Assembly: GCA_027886175.1 (NCBI GenBank) | Contig: JAJNNQ010000003.1 | Coordinates: 23,229,501-23,293,500, forward strand | Direction of reading: 5' to 3' | Origin: Phylloscopus collybita | Taxonomy: Eukaryota; Chordata; Aves; Passeriformes; Phylloscopidae | DNA: 64,000 nt | Part shown: positions 9,185-20,719 of the stretch, piece after piece | Layout of the letters: every line of letters begins with the position of its first letter | How positions within the stretch are numbered: the stretch's first letter is position 1 | Notes under the pieces: model-generated | What the model was told of the DNA's origin: nothing | Seen by the model: the letters and a program-made list of their open reading frames with translations, nothing else | Database searches by the model: none | Program-made: the position numbers and the translations under genes

Positions 9185-9924
9185 TGAAAGAAATTAGCCC
9201 CAGGTTATGCACTCCTAAGTTGTACTGTTATACTGTTTTGCTGTAAAATTAAAGTTGCACTGTTACTTGCCTGTTTTAAACTGTTCATGTTGAATCTGTA
9301 CCCTGAATTTCTGTTCATTATGTCCAGGTTCTGTACCCTTTCTCCCTAAATCCTGGGCTTTCCCCCCTCCATCGACTAAAGCCCGCACGCCGCCGCCTTG
9401 TCGTTCCCCCCTGCCACTTCCTGCTGCCCCCTGCTGCTCCCTGCTGCTTCCTGCTGCTCCCTGCCGTCTGCCGTCGAGCTGTGGACACCGCCCACTATGG
9501 AGATGAGAGAGCTCCCATGGTGCCTGGCCGCGACCGGGAGTCCAGTTGGAGCTAGAAAAGCCCCTAGGACAGCGAGCCGACACAGAAACTGGACCTAAGA
9601 AGGACAAAACTGTGCGAGGCACATGTCTAGCTACCTGCAGGCAGCAGGTATTCTTTTGTTACTTTCTCGCCATGACCTGAAAGGGACTGGAGAGAGGTGA
9701 CCCCCCTGGACCACACGAGCCAAAGTGATTCTATGGGAACCCCCGTGAGGAAGGAATCCCGACTCTGCAGCAGCAGCCGCAGCAGCAGATTCGACTGCAC
9801 CTCCTCCTCCGTGGTGTCTACAGGGAGCAGCGGCGGCGTGCGCAACCCCTCGGGCCCCCTACCCAGAGCTGATTTCTAATAAAGGCCTTTTTAAAGGAGC
9901 TGGTCTCCTGGCCCATTTATAACA
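9185..9924 (+). repeat. 3' LTR of the ERV
   Basis: 740 bases, TGAAAG to ATAACA, with AATAAA at 9878-9883. Compared by eye with the 5' LTR it shows about eight differences (roughly 1 percent), all transitions and no indels. The target duplication TAGAT follows directly. Confidence 0.95.
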
Positions 9925-10580
9925 TAGATGGTTACCTTAAAAGTGTTAAAGACTCCTGATAGTAGATTGATTGGATGTTCTGTTGATGGTTATGCATATT
10001 GTTATCTTGAATGGTTTGTACCCAGTTTGTAACCAAAGTCCCAGTTTTGTATGCCCTTATCCCTTGTTGAGTTTCTGCTGCTCCCTGCCTGCACTCTGCT
10101 CTTCCTGTTTCCTGCTTCCTGCCTCCTGCCAGCTCCCTGCCTGCCTGTCAAGCTGAAACCGACGCCCATTATGGAAATCACAGAGACCCCCATGAAGCCT
10201 TGCCAAAATGTTTACTACAATTAACACCAAAAAACCCCCAGCAACAATGAGTCAGCACAAAATCCAGACCCACAAAGAACGCCACCTGGCTGGCAAGACA
10301 TCAAGCTATCTGTGGAGGCTTTTCACCTGCTCACCATAATGTCAAAGGCACTCGGAAAGAAAGACATCCCTGGACTCAAATGAGCCCAGTGAGTTCCTGG
10401 GAATTTCTGTGAGGACCAGCTCCCGGCTCTGCAGTGTGAGCAGCAGAATCGACTCAGGCCTCCTCCTCAGCCATGACTGAGGGAGCAGTAGCAGAGGCAC
10501 AGGTAATCCCCTGAGCTTTCCCCTTTTAATAAAGGCATTTAAGGAGTTAATAATCACCTCCTGCCCTGTTTATTTATAAC
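9925..10580 (+). mobile_element. Right part of LTR copy B
   Basis: This continues LTR copy B after the ERV insertion, starting with the duplicated TAGAT and matching copy A to its end near TTTATTTATAAC. AATAAA near 10527 sits in the 3' part, as in the ERV LTR. The last bases read AACC rather than AACA, so the exact end is uncertain. CTAG follows at the right, and CTAG also lies near 2283-2286 on the left, possibly the remains of its own target duplication. Confidence 0.85.
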
Positions 10581-12048
10581 CTAGGGTTCCTGTGCTCTTG
10601 CCACTCTAGAGCTTTCCAGGTACGACAGCTTGAGGAGCACTCATGGCTCTGCCTGTGGCCATTCCTGTTGCCCAGGTTTGTTTTCTGTGTAAATGACAAG
10701 GTATTTATGATTCAGATTCACTGCCTGTCTCCACCTAAAAACCAGAAGGGGTTGTTCCACCTGGCAGAGGCAGTGGTGTGGTATGGAGAACACGGATCAC
10801 AAGGTGCTGCTCTGCAGGGAGCCAACACTTGGCAGGATGGCCAAATAGCAGATAGATTTTGTTACATAATTACTTTGCAGGTTTTGGCAACAGAGTGAAT
10901 TTTTTTCTTTTTTTTAATCCAACTTTACATTTAGAAACTCAGTATGTTGACGCCATTGCTCTCTCTACTCCATGAACATTCTAAGTGCAGAGAAGTTTAA
11001 TTAAAAAAGTCAAGAGATGCCTACCACAAAAAAAATGAGGGAATTGTATTCCTTTTTAAACATAATAATTATTATGCTAATTTATTTTTTTTTTACTATA
11101 CTAATAGATTGTACTAGACTGTTCTAAATTATTATTTACAGAGAAAAAGATTTTTGAAGAGAAAGAAATTAGCTTCTGCTTCTCAAGTGTGATACACAAA
11201 TTCAGTCAGAAAAAAAACGCCACTGGCTTCAAGGGCTTTGGATCAGACCCACACGAATAAATTCAGCAAAGCATGTGAAGTACATGATTAACCTTCAGAA
11301 TGTGCTCAAATCACTCTCCTCAACAAAGCACGTAAGCACTTGCTCAAATTTCAGTATTTGATTAGCTGTCTGAAGTATTTGCAGAAGAAAGACCAAAGCA
11401 TTGCCACTTTTAGCTAATGTTATCTGCCTAATGTTGTCTCCTCAACTGCATCCACATGTGTCTCTTTTTTGTACAGAACACCAAAATGTCAGTTTTTACG
11501 TTCTGTCTTCACGGGGCTTCTAAAGCACTAACAATTTAAAATAGCAGGGGGTGAGAACAGTTAATACACTTTCATCAAAGTTTTTCATTTTTAATTTGAT
11601 TTCTAATACGTTTCTGTTATTAAAAGAACCTAAAAAATGAACAGTAAGCTTGAGTCAAGATATCGAAATTGAATTTTAAAAGTTAATTTTATCAGAACTC
11701 TAAAGTTCATTTGAAAACAAATCCAAATCACAACACATAGTCCAAATTAATTTCTTTCTTTGGAAGTCTTATTCTCATTGAAACATTTTTTCAGCTGGAG
11801 AAGTGATTTACTGGGAAATGTCAACTTGACTCTATTGCTGATATATCACAGATCTATTTTGAAATGAGAGCAGGCAATTAATGTTATTTGTAATTCACTG
11901 CATTAAAACTGGAACAAAGCAGTTGCATTCAGTTTTTTTCCTGTGACATTTTGGGCATTCACTTTGTAGAGCTTTAAGCATTTCTTTAAGCTACCAAATA
12001 TTTACAGAAAGAAGGCAAATATAATTATGTGTTTTTTTTTTTTTACAG
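10581..12048. other. AT-rich non-coding sequence upstream of the candidate exon
   Basis: No repeat or credible reading frame was recognised. The last 20 bases are a T-run ending in ACAG, a strong-looking splice acceptor for the segment that follows. Confidence 0.5.
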
Positions 12049-12262
12049 GATCAGTATTCATTTAGAGTTCTGGATAATGATTCTGTGGCTGGAAATGCAG
12101 AAAAGAATGGCAGTTTATGCCTGAAGAGTCCCCCCAGAATCACGGTGACAAAATTTGAGCTGCCTGCAGTGAGCAGCTCCAGCCGGGTCCATAACACATC
12201 TGATCGCCCAATCCATCTTTTACACCCCAGCGTGTCCAGCAAGGCAGCTTTGTTCCCATTCC
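12049..12262 (+). CDS. Candidate host coding exon, part before the LTR insertion
   Basis: A T-rich tract ending TTTTACAG at 12048 is followed directly by an open phase-0 frame beginning Asp-Gln-Tyr-Ser-Phe-Arg. It runs 71 codons without a stop to the edge of a solo LTR at 12263. There the LTR's own first bases (TGTTATAG) give a stop, TAG at 12268-12270. If the LTR and one TTCC are removed, the same frame goes on for 33 codons to TAG 13047. The peptide is Ser-rich (AVSSSSRVHN) with SPPRITVTKFELP and was not recognised. The function is unknown. It could be chance, but about 105 open codons beginning exactly at a good acceptor are suggestive. Confidence 0.4.
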
Positions 12263-12944
12263 TGTTATAGATACAAAAACAAAAGTTGAAACTTTTTAAT
12301 ACTTGTGTCTGTATACTCGCTGTGTGTGTTTCGATTTCTGTTTGTAACGGTGTTTATTTTCCAACTAGTTCTGAGTTGTTACAAATACTTACTGTTGTAA
12401 TGTTGTTGGAGCAGTTGTTAGATAGTGTTGTGGTGTTTAGTTACGAATGTGTGTAAGGGTTTTGTGCGGCTGCCTCCCCGAATGCAGTTGAAGGGACAAC
12501 ACCAGAGCAAAGCGGGATCTCCTACCCTTCCCCAAATAGCCCACAGACAGACACCACCACCAGGCGCTTTCATTGGAGGACACGACCAGCCAATCAAAAC
12601 ACAGTGGGAAGAAATGATTGGTGTAGAGAGCACTCTGCTAAGAACCAATGAGAGCCCGGAGAATGCACCAATCAGGGAAAGGATCCAAAACGGACCAATC
12701 CCTGAGGGGACAGAGACTATAAAAGGGACTGACCACGCTCAGTAGGGTCTTCGCTCTCAAGAATTGGACTGTCCCGAAGGGTGCTCCGTGCCCACATTTT
12801 TGGTTTCTCTTACTTGCTGTGATGGGTTGCGACTAGCCCATCCTCCTGTTCCTGTAGCTGATTTTATAACAATAAATGATTGGCCTTTCCTTTTTAACCT
12901 CTTTGGATTTATGGCCTTGTCATTAATTTGGCAACATCGCAACA
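12263..12944 (+). mobile_element. Solo LTR inside the candidate exon
   Basis: 682 bases from TGTTATAG to CGCAACA, flanked by TTCC on both sides (12259-12262 and 12945-12948). It has four CCAAT-type boxes (near 12595, 12645, 12671 and 12697), a TATA box TATAAAAG at 12718-12725 and AATAAA at 12871-12876. This is a full promoter and polyadenylation layout in plus orientation, the same direction as the exon-like frame. The 4-base duplication suits a class I ERV. No internal retroviral sequence remains. Confidence 0.75.
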
Positions 12945-12948
12945 TTCC

Positions 12949-13049
12949 TATTTCAGATGGACTCAGGCAACAACCTGCAGGCTGGTGTGAGCAGTGTCGT
13001 TTCACCTCTCTGTTTCCTTAGTGAGCAAACAGAGGAAAAAACCCTGTAG
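12949..13049 (+). CDS. Candidate host coding exon, part after the LTR insertion
   Basis: Joined to the bases before 12263, this continues the frame with Leu-Phe-Gln-Met-Asp-Ser-Gly-Asn-Asn and ends at TAG 13047-13049 after EQTEEKTL. An alternative end is the splice donor GTGAGC at 13021, which would make the exon internal. TATTTCAG at 12950-12957 could also act as a new acceptor after the insertion. Which is used cannot be told from sequence. Confidence 0.35.
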
Positions 13050-13159
13050 GTGAACGGGAACATCTTAGAGAAAAGAAATTCGCTTGCCTTTTGCCCCTCC
13101 TTGTGCCAGCACCCACATGTGCTCACACCCATGGGTGCTGCTCTGAGTGATGCTCCTGC

Positions 13160-13596
13160 TGATGCCTTGGAGTGGCTCCCTAGAACAGAGACTAGACAAA
13201 ATGAAGAGAATAAAAGTGGGTACTTATTGAAAGGCCTTCAAGAGATACACCTTGGGCAGTCAGAAGCCTCCAAAGCAGCACCCAACATGGTCGCAAGTTT
13301 TTTTTCATACAATTCTAAGTTTGGTCCATTTACATATCAGGGGTTAATGCTCCAATTACAGCTTCAGGAAATGAAATTATTTACCCCAAGTTTGCTCCCC
13401 CAACTCACTTTTGTTTACATTTCTTGGGGCCTGAGGCAGTGAGGTGTCCTTGATTCCCAGGCCTGGAGAGGAATTGTTGTGTCTGACCAAAATGTAAGGA
13501 CAGTAGCTGACACTGTGTATGGATTTTAGAGTCATACACTAAAGAACTGCAGGACAAATACATGAAAAATATAAAAGCTAAAATCCCAAGGCATCA
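13160..13596 (-). mobile_element. Solo LTR, TGATGCC/GGCATCA family, copy 1
   Basis: 437 bases bounded by the inverted tips TGATGCC and GGCATCA. It matches 58105-58543 closely, for example through 'tttggtccattt', 'caattacagcttcagg', 'cccaggcctggagaggaattgtt' and 'catgaaaaatata'. Reverse orientation is inferred from copy 3, where the reverse strand has TATAAAAG and then AATAAA in the right order. Flanks 'tcctgc' and 'ccctgc' are a possible degraded duplication. Confidence 0.75.
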
Positions 13597-13920
13597 CCCT
13601 GCCCCCCATCACAGAGCTGCCTCTGCAGTGACATTCTGCAGTGCTGCAGGGGCAGAAGGCAGCCCAGCAGCAGCACACTTGTTCACTGTAGGTCTCCTCT
13701 CCAGCACTTTATTTGCATTTTCTGCTCTAGACAGACTCAGCCTCTGTTGCAGAGGCTGCATGCTGTGCAGGCAGCGTTCAGCAGGCAGGTGTTGCTAACA
13801 ATCACAGAGCTGCTCTGCTCTGGGGTGAGGCAGCCCCATTGCTGCCCAGAGCCCAGGAGCTGCCCTGCAGGGCCCTTCTGGGGCACTCATCTGTTCCAGG
13901 GACCAGCAGCACATAGCCAC
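13597..13920. other. Spacer between two LTRs
   Basis: 324 bases, rich in CTGCAG and CAGAG words, no frame or repeat recognised. Confidence 0.5.
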
Positions 13921-14359
13921 TGATGCCTTCAGTTTGAAATTTCATGTTTTTCAGATTCTGTGCTGCCTAGGGGTGCAGTTCTGAGCTCACATTAAGTGCT
14001 AGTAAGCTCTCTTCACAGAGTAGGCAGATTTTTTTCCTGCTGGAGACCAAGGACAATTTTCAGGCCCAACAGCACAAACAAGGGTGGCTGGAGGGAGCAA
14101 CAAGAATGATGAGACCTCATAACCTGAAGCTGTAATTGGACAATTAAACCCCAATGTGCAAATGGACCAAAACTGATCAAAGTGTGAGACCTCATGACCT
14201 GTGGTCCATTTTGTGCCCATTTTGGGTCCACCTTGGGTGTAGCCCTGGCCAGGCTCTTGTCCTGCCCAAGGTGTATCCTGGAGGCCTTTTAATGAATACC
14301 TGCTTTATTCTCTTAGCTCTGTCCAGCCTCTGTTCCAGCTCAGCCTTCTCAAGGCATCA
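13921..14359 (+). mobile_element. Solo LTR, TGATGCC/GGCATCA family, copy 2
   Basis: 439 bases from TGATGCCTTCAG to AAGGCATCA. It is the reverse complement of the copy at 59081-59528, sharing 'ccaaaactgatcaaag'-type and 'ggccaggctcttgtcctgccc' segments. It lies head-to-head with copy 1. Flanks CCAC and CCAG may be a 4-base duplication with one change. Confidence 0.75.
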
Positions 14360-17185
14360 CCAGCAGCCCCAGGGAAGGATTCACCCCACCAGCCTCAGCC
14401 TCTGCTGAGCTGTCCTCTCCCTGCTCTGGAAGCAGCCTCCCTCTCCCCTGCTGCTGTCCCTGCAAGCAAAGGCTGCCACAGAAACTGCCCCTGGGTGAGT
14501 CTGGAGGGAAAGCAGCTGCTGAGTGTGGGCTCTGGGAGTTCCTGAGCTGTTCTGGTGCTCTTCCTTCTGGAGAGGAGCCCACCTGGCCACAAGCCTGGCA
14601 CTGGGACAGAGGTGTTCTGCTGCTGGGATGGCTGTGAAGCAAGGACCAGCCCCCAGGAAGGGGAATTGATCTGATAGCTTGTATTGATCTGATTGCTGGC
14701 AGCGTTTTAAGTCATTAGTTGTGTTTTCAGCTTGTCTTTTAATGCTGTTGTGCTGTTCAAGGATGTGAGAGATTAGGCAATCAGACCCTTACACTCACAA
14801 AAAGTTAGAATCACAAGTACTAAATTTGTTCTTCCTCTCACTTGACCTTCTCCGTTTTTACTCTGAGCTTGTTGAACTGGCATAGAAACCACATTTTTAC
14901 TTCTGCTGTCCATCTCTCCCCTCTTGCCCTTATGAATCTCCTACCTATTTAGTGCAATGTTCCAGCTAAATATTGCAGAGTGATTTTTGCAACCCCAGCC
15001 ACCCAGAAACTCTATTTTTTCCTGTGTATTCTGAACGAGATAATTTGCTTCACTCGCTTCAAGGCAAGCTCAGTGCAGTATGACAATATAAATTGGGTTT
15101 CTCCATCTCAGTAAAGGGAAAAGCCTCAGTTGTGGCACACCTGAGATGGACATAACTTGGTCCCACTAGTCAGGGTGCTGGGTTACACAGAATGAGTGGC
15201 ACATGCACTGACACAGACCACAAAGGGGCTTCTCTGGTCCTGAAGGGAAAGCTTCAGCCAGGAAATTTCAGTGGGGTATATCCTTTGAGACATGACATGC
15301 ATAATCAACACGTTTTGATTAAAAGGCATGAGGAGCTGGAATTGTTTCTCAGCAACTTTTACTGCACCCCTCCACCTTTGTTGAAAATCATGATTAAGGA
15401 ATTACATGAATCCATTTTGACTATGCAATTATAGTTCTCCCAAAAGAAAAGTCTTTCAGAACCAGCAGCATAAATGGGACAATACTCCTGAAATTTTTGT
15501 ACAGATTTGTGGGTGTTTCTACAGCAATCTGTATTTGTAGGTAAGAAAGACCAAAATCTGTACAGACTTTATGATCACTCTTCTCCTTCTGCTCTCCTAT
15601 AATTTGCATAAGAATTCATCAGCTAGTAAATCTTATATTGCTCATTTGAAAGGCCTTTGCATTAGTCCAGGTGTCCCAAAATACTTTTGTCTATCCCTAG
15701 CAGACACCATGAGAACCACTACACTTACATCTGGCCAGAGGAACATCTGGATTTCTAATCTCCAGAGGTTTTAAGGTCCTCTCTGTCATCACCTGCTAAT
15801 GCAGAATTTTATTTTCTGTGCTTCCTAATGCTTGGAAATTGTTACAGAGAAGCTCTTTATCCGGGATGCAAATTGGCAAATGAGTATCTCCTGGTACAGA
15901 AACTCTTGTGAACCCTTTTGTCTTTTGAACCTGAAATGAAATAAAAGTCTGAAAACCTGCTGATATTACTACATTAATTTTAATTGTTTATCTGTGAGAC
16001 CAGCCTGGAGGAGAGAGGAAGGGGAAAATTACTTTTTACAAAATTTGACAAAACAGATTTAAATATGGCTCCTTGTTTGGTTGGATGGTTGTTTTTTCCT
16101 AGAAGACTTTTTTAATGTTGTACTTAATTACATCTCCATGAGTTCATTTCCTTGGCAAGCTTTGAAAAAGAAAGAGTGAGGAGAGCTTTCTTGCCAAGAT
16201 GGTTTCTCCAAGTTCCTACTAATCCATGCTTCATAGCAGCTTTATCAGTAATTGGTTTGGGTATGTTGGCAGTGGTTGATAGCTTTCAGCTGGGATTGTT
16301 CAGTCAAACACATTTTCATAATCTACAGAATGTTGTGCTCTTAGATCTTGTTTGTTCTTGTTTAACTTTTTTTTCCCCCCAAGCATTGCAATGTCTGATG
16401 TTTGCTGTTTCATTGCAGTAAAATTTATGGCATAGCATAGGTAATGTTTAAGAGAGTAAAACCCAGGTGTGTGCTGTGCTTCTCACTAATTACAGAATTC
16501 CACTCAGTGCCACTGGGACAAAACAGGAGAACTAATTTTGAAAGGGGAAGTCATCATGAAGATGGCCTGGGCTTATGAATATTGTCCTCATCGACTGACA
16601 TTGATGAATATATTTCTGCATCCAAAACCCAGTGTAATGTCAATGAGTCATGTCATCAGATCTATTTCATCCTCACTGCTGGTAAGGTGTTTAGTCAGCA
16701 GATCTAAAAAGTGCTGTGACACACAGCACTAATTGAATTTTTGGGTAATTTCCCATTGCCTACGTATGTCAGCCTCTTTCAGTGCTCTGAGAATAATTGT
16801 GCAGCTCAGCAGGAGGAAGTGGCTAAATACCATTTGCCTCTGCTGAACTCACTCAGTGATGGGATGGTTTGGGAAGGAACATTTCTCTCTGCTGCAGACC
16901 AGGCTCTGACCATGCAAATAACTTTGGATAGAGCCAGCAATGCAAAGGTGCTATAAATGGATGAGGGCAGCTTTGGGATTTAGAAGTCCAAAACAGGTGA
17001 AACTGAAGGAAGCCATTAATCTTCGTGTCTGTACAGACTCTGAACACAGAAGATAAATAAACTGCCCTGCACTTTGACTGTGCTAGGGAGAAAATGTCCT
17101 AGGGTAGAACAGGGTCGATCTGGGACAAAGCACTGAGCAGGGGAGCTGTGTGCTGGAACAGCTTGCACAGGAAAGCAACTGCAGA
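14360..17185. other. Unassigned non-coding sequence
   Basis: No gene, LTR or LINE was recognised in this 2.8 kb. The short open frames have no family features. Confidence 0.5.
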
Positions 17186-17275
17186 GTCACGGAATCTCTA
17201 GGGCTGGAAGGGACCTCTGGGGATCACCTGGTTCAACCCCTCACCAAGGCACTCGGGTCAAGCCTTTAGTCCATA
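17186..17275 (-). mobile_element. CR1 LINE 3' fragment
   Basis: The words 'gagtcacggaatctctaggg', 'ctggaagggacctctgg' and 'atcacctggttcaacccc' are the reverse complement of a CR1 3' end. This is a short, old, reverse-strand fragment. The following 100 bases may be more diverged CR1. Confidence 0.7.
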
Positions 17276-20200
17276 GAGACAGCCAAGAAAAGGCTGCACA
17301 TGAGCTTCTCAATCCTCTTCTTGCTGACAAAAAGAGCAGATTCCATGTCTTGGTGGCAGCCACAGGAGTACCAGGCTATGTGCTGGTTTTCTTTCTAAGG
17401 TTTCTTGAGTTCCTTGAGCTCCTCTCTATTAAACCATGATTTCAGACTTGGTGTGATTGAAATTTTGCCAAAAGCAGGTTGGTGAGAGGCAGTGGCTCCC
17501 TCCCTGAGGAGCAGGTGTTAGCTCAGGCCATGGGCATTTCCTTGCACCCCCGAGCTGTCAGATATATGAGGGGAGAAGCACGCACAGACTGAAAAATAAT
17601 ACTTTCATCTGTCTTTGTAGTCACAGAACAAAGCCTGCTTCCCTTCCTAGTCTTCTCCTTCCTCTTTCAATTTGAACCGTTGCTGTGAATAATGCAAATG
17701 AGCTCTTTCCACCTGGGGCAAGGCTAACCAAAATGTTAAATGTGACTTCAAATGGCCTGCCTACCTCCACTTTGTCACGTTACACATGACAGCCACCCCT
17801 TGTTTGACTGAAAGGCTGTGTCCTGCTGCTTCCCAGCCTTTGGGGTGGCACAGGCAGAGCTGCATGGGCTGGGTGTATCAGCTGCAGGCTGCAGTTAGCG
17901 GGGATAAGTGGATGCAGTTACGAATAAATGTGTACATGTGTACAGTAATCACTGGAGAATATGATGAAGTGCAAGTTGAAGTGAAAAACCAGACAGTGGG
18001 ACATCTCTGCAGAGAGCTGCTCCTTTCGCTGTCACTGCTTTGTATCTGCTGTGTGTCTGCTGCTCAGTTGCAATCTGTAGTGCTAATGCATTTATAGGGC
18101 AGTGATGCTCAGTGGGAACAACTCTAAAAAATGGTGCTTAGTGTTTCCATGGAGAACAAAATTCATGTCCCTTCAGAGGGAATTGTGAAAATGTGTTTGT
18201 CAATATGCACAAAGTAAATGAAGAAGCAGATACATTTGATGGGTAGCTTGTAGAAAGAGATTGCGCTTCCCCTCTGAGAAGGCTTTGCCAGAGCTGTGCC
18301 TCTGTGTGTGACCTCTTTCCCTGCCATTAGAGCAGTGATCCCAGCAGCCCTACAGACTCTGAGTGCAAGCAATGGGTGCTGTGGGCAGGGTTTGCCATTA
18401 TAGAGGATTTGCATAATGCCTTGAATCCTCTGCCCTGATCCTGCCATCTCTCCTCCTCTCTGAGTCTTGGAGGTTCACACACACTCAGACAGTTCTCATT
18501 CCTGCATGGCAGGCAAGAGACAGCAGAGAGCAGTGGAGTCAAGAGAGGCTCTGGCTGGGTATGAGGAGAAGCTTGTCCCCCACAAGGACAGTCAGGCACA
18601 GAACCTGTACCATCTCCATTTTGGAAAGTTCCCCAGCCTAGTTTGAGTAAGGCACTGAGCGACCTGACCTGATCTCCTTGCCAACCCTGCTTTGAAGCAG
18701 AAGGTCCTTCCAGCCTGGATTATGGTGTGACTGCATCTTTCCCTGAGGCTGCAGGGACTGTTCGGAGGGGCTGCGACGGAGATTTCTGCTGCCCATTGTC
18801 ATTCCAGTCATTACAGGTGTAATGATTTGACTACAGGGTATGAAACCAAAGATAACCAGAGGAAGAACTGCCAGGTAACATAGGATGAGAGGCAGGGTAC
18901 TGGATATGGGATTTCTCCACTGGGAATGATGTTAACAGCCCAAGAACACCCACCCCTGGTCCATCAGCCTTGTCTTTGCCTGAGAGCTGAGCAGGCACTG
19001 CTGTTCCTGTGAGCAGGATGAGCAAACCCTGCTGCCCAGTGCAGAGGTGGCAGAGGATGGATCACTGTGGGAACACCTGCCACAACAAGCCCCTCTCCCC
19101 CTGTAAATCTGCTCAGCCCATTTGTAGCATGGAAAAAAACACCACCAGAACGGGACTGCCAAAACAGATCCGTGCCTCCACCTTCAACCAGATGGCAAAT
19201 TAGTGAGGTTCACAGAGAGCTGATCTGTATCCTAAAGAACACAGCCAGCACAGTGGGACCAGGAGGAATCCCTGTTTAGGGTCAGGGGCTTTCAGGACTC
19301 TGCCACTGAGAGCAAGTGTGCCTGTGCAGGCTCTCTGCCCACTCTGCAGTGGGATTTGCCTTCTCTGCACATTCCCCTCCGGGGGTAGACACTGAGCTCC
19401 TCTACTGTGCAATAGGCTGGAGGCTTTCCAGAGAGCCTGAGTGACTTGAGTTGCCCACATAATTCAGTTGGGTTCCTTTGGGCTTCTTGAAAATTCCCTG
19501 CTGCTCCAGTTTAATAGCTGATACAGACTTGAATTCCCGGCTGCACAGCAGCAGGCAGGCAGTAATGGTACACAAGACACATTCCCCCAGGTGATTTTGG
19601 CTGCTGAGGCTCTAATCCTTTCCCCTTCTGAAAGCACTTAACGGGCAAATGGGAAGGAGGATCGGTGCTCAATATGGAAATTACCCTCCCTGTTAGCGAG
19701 TCATCAAGAACTCAAAAGAAATTATCGGGAACGCTGATAAATCCATGTCCTAACAGAGGGAGCAGGAGATGGAGTGCTAGTTAATGGCTGCTACAGCCCA
19801 CCCCTGGCATTGGAAAGCAAGTTGGCCACTGCTCAAGCAGCCATCTGTCATTTCAGTGGTGAAAAAGGCTGTGTACTCCTGGCAGACTTCAGTCTGAGTG
19901 CTGCTCGTGCTGCTGAGACGCTTCTGCCACTTCTGCCAGTTCTCAGAGACAGTGAGAAAATCTGGCATCCCGCAGGGAGACACTTGTAAAGCCGAGGGCA
20001 CTGCAAACCTGCTATTTTTGGTGTGATGGGATCGCACCCCTTATCTGCAAGTCCAAAACCAGAGGGTATTCCCCGCGTGGTTTAACGTTGCCTGTTTCAT
20101 GGCATTACACATAACTGAGGTTAGGAGCTGAAGTAAAATCACAGAGCACATAAGGGTGCTCTGGAAATGGTTCAGCTCTACTCTCAAGCTCCAAAAACAT

Positions 20201-20719
20201 CACCATGACAAAGAGGGCCCACTCTGGAGCCTGACTCAAGGGGATGTAAGGCAACTGGGAAGGAAAAGGGTTTTAAATGCCTGATGCATAACAAAGAGAA
20301 GAAAGGGGAAGGTGGTGGGTTGTAAGTCACGGCCTGGAGATTCAGGGAAAGAAGGTATAATAGAAGCTGAGCTCTAAGTCAGCAAGAAATTTTAAGACCT
20401 GGGGTGGAGAGCTGAAGGTATATTAAAGCTCAAGAAATAACCTGGCAGTTGCAACAGTCCATTCTTAGGAAGTGGGAACACTGCCAGTGAAAGCACGGGA
20501 GAGGCAACGTTCAGTAGATATTTCTATTTTCCAATTGAGGGAAGGCAAAATGATGCATCCTTTTGGTATGAGAATGAGATGGTTTCATCTCTTGCAGTGA
20601 GGAGGGTGTTAAACCTCAGGTACAGAAGTTACACCTCTTCAGTTTGGCAAATGTAGATCAATTCACACCCTGTAGTGGTAAGAGAGTGACTAAAGACTGA
20701 TGTCATGGGAGCTTTTGCT
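17276..20719. other. Unassigned non-coding sequence
   Basis: About 3.4 kb with no recognised repeat or exon. Short open frames only. Confidence 0.5.

Larger units (their letters stand above)
2311..9924 (+). mobile_element. Defective class I (gammaretrovirus-like) endogenous retrovirus
   Basis: This is a 7614-base provirus with 740-base LTRs at both ends and an exact 5-base duplication TAGAT (2306-2310 and 9925-9929). Removing the element and one TAGAT restores the sequence of LTR copy A at the same place, so the ends are exact. The order is LTR, tRNA-Pro-type primer site, repeat-rich leader, broken gag, a duplicated piece of integrase, integrase, env SU, env TM, polypurine tract, LTR. Nucleocapsid, protease, reverse transcriptase and RNase H are missing. 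Gag, integrase and env all carry frameshifts. The class is inferred from the primer site, the DD35E integrase and the CXXC motif in SU. Confidence 0.95.

Noticed and set aside
1..10580. LTR copies A and B as the two ends of one older provirus
   Set aside because: No primer site follows A, no purine tract precedes B and the 1.65 kb between them shows no retroviral coding.
12425..12745. 106-codon plus-strand frame
   Set aside because: It sits inside the solo LTR across its CCAAT and TATA boxes, so it is promoter DNA.
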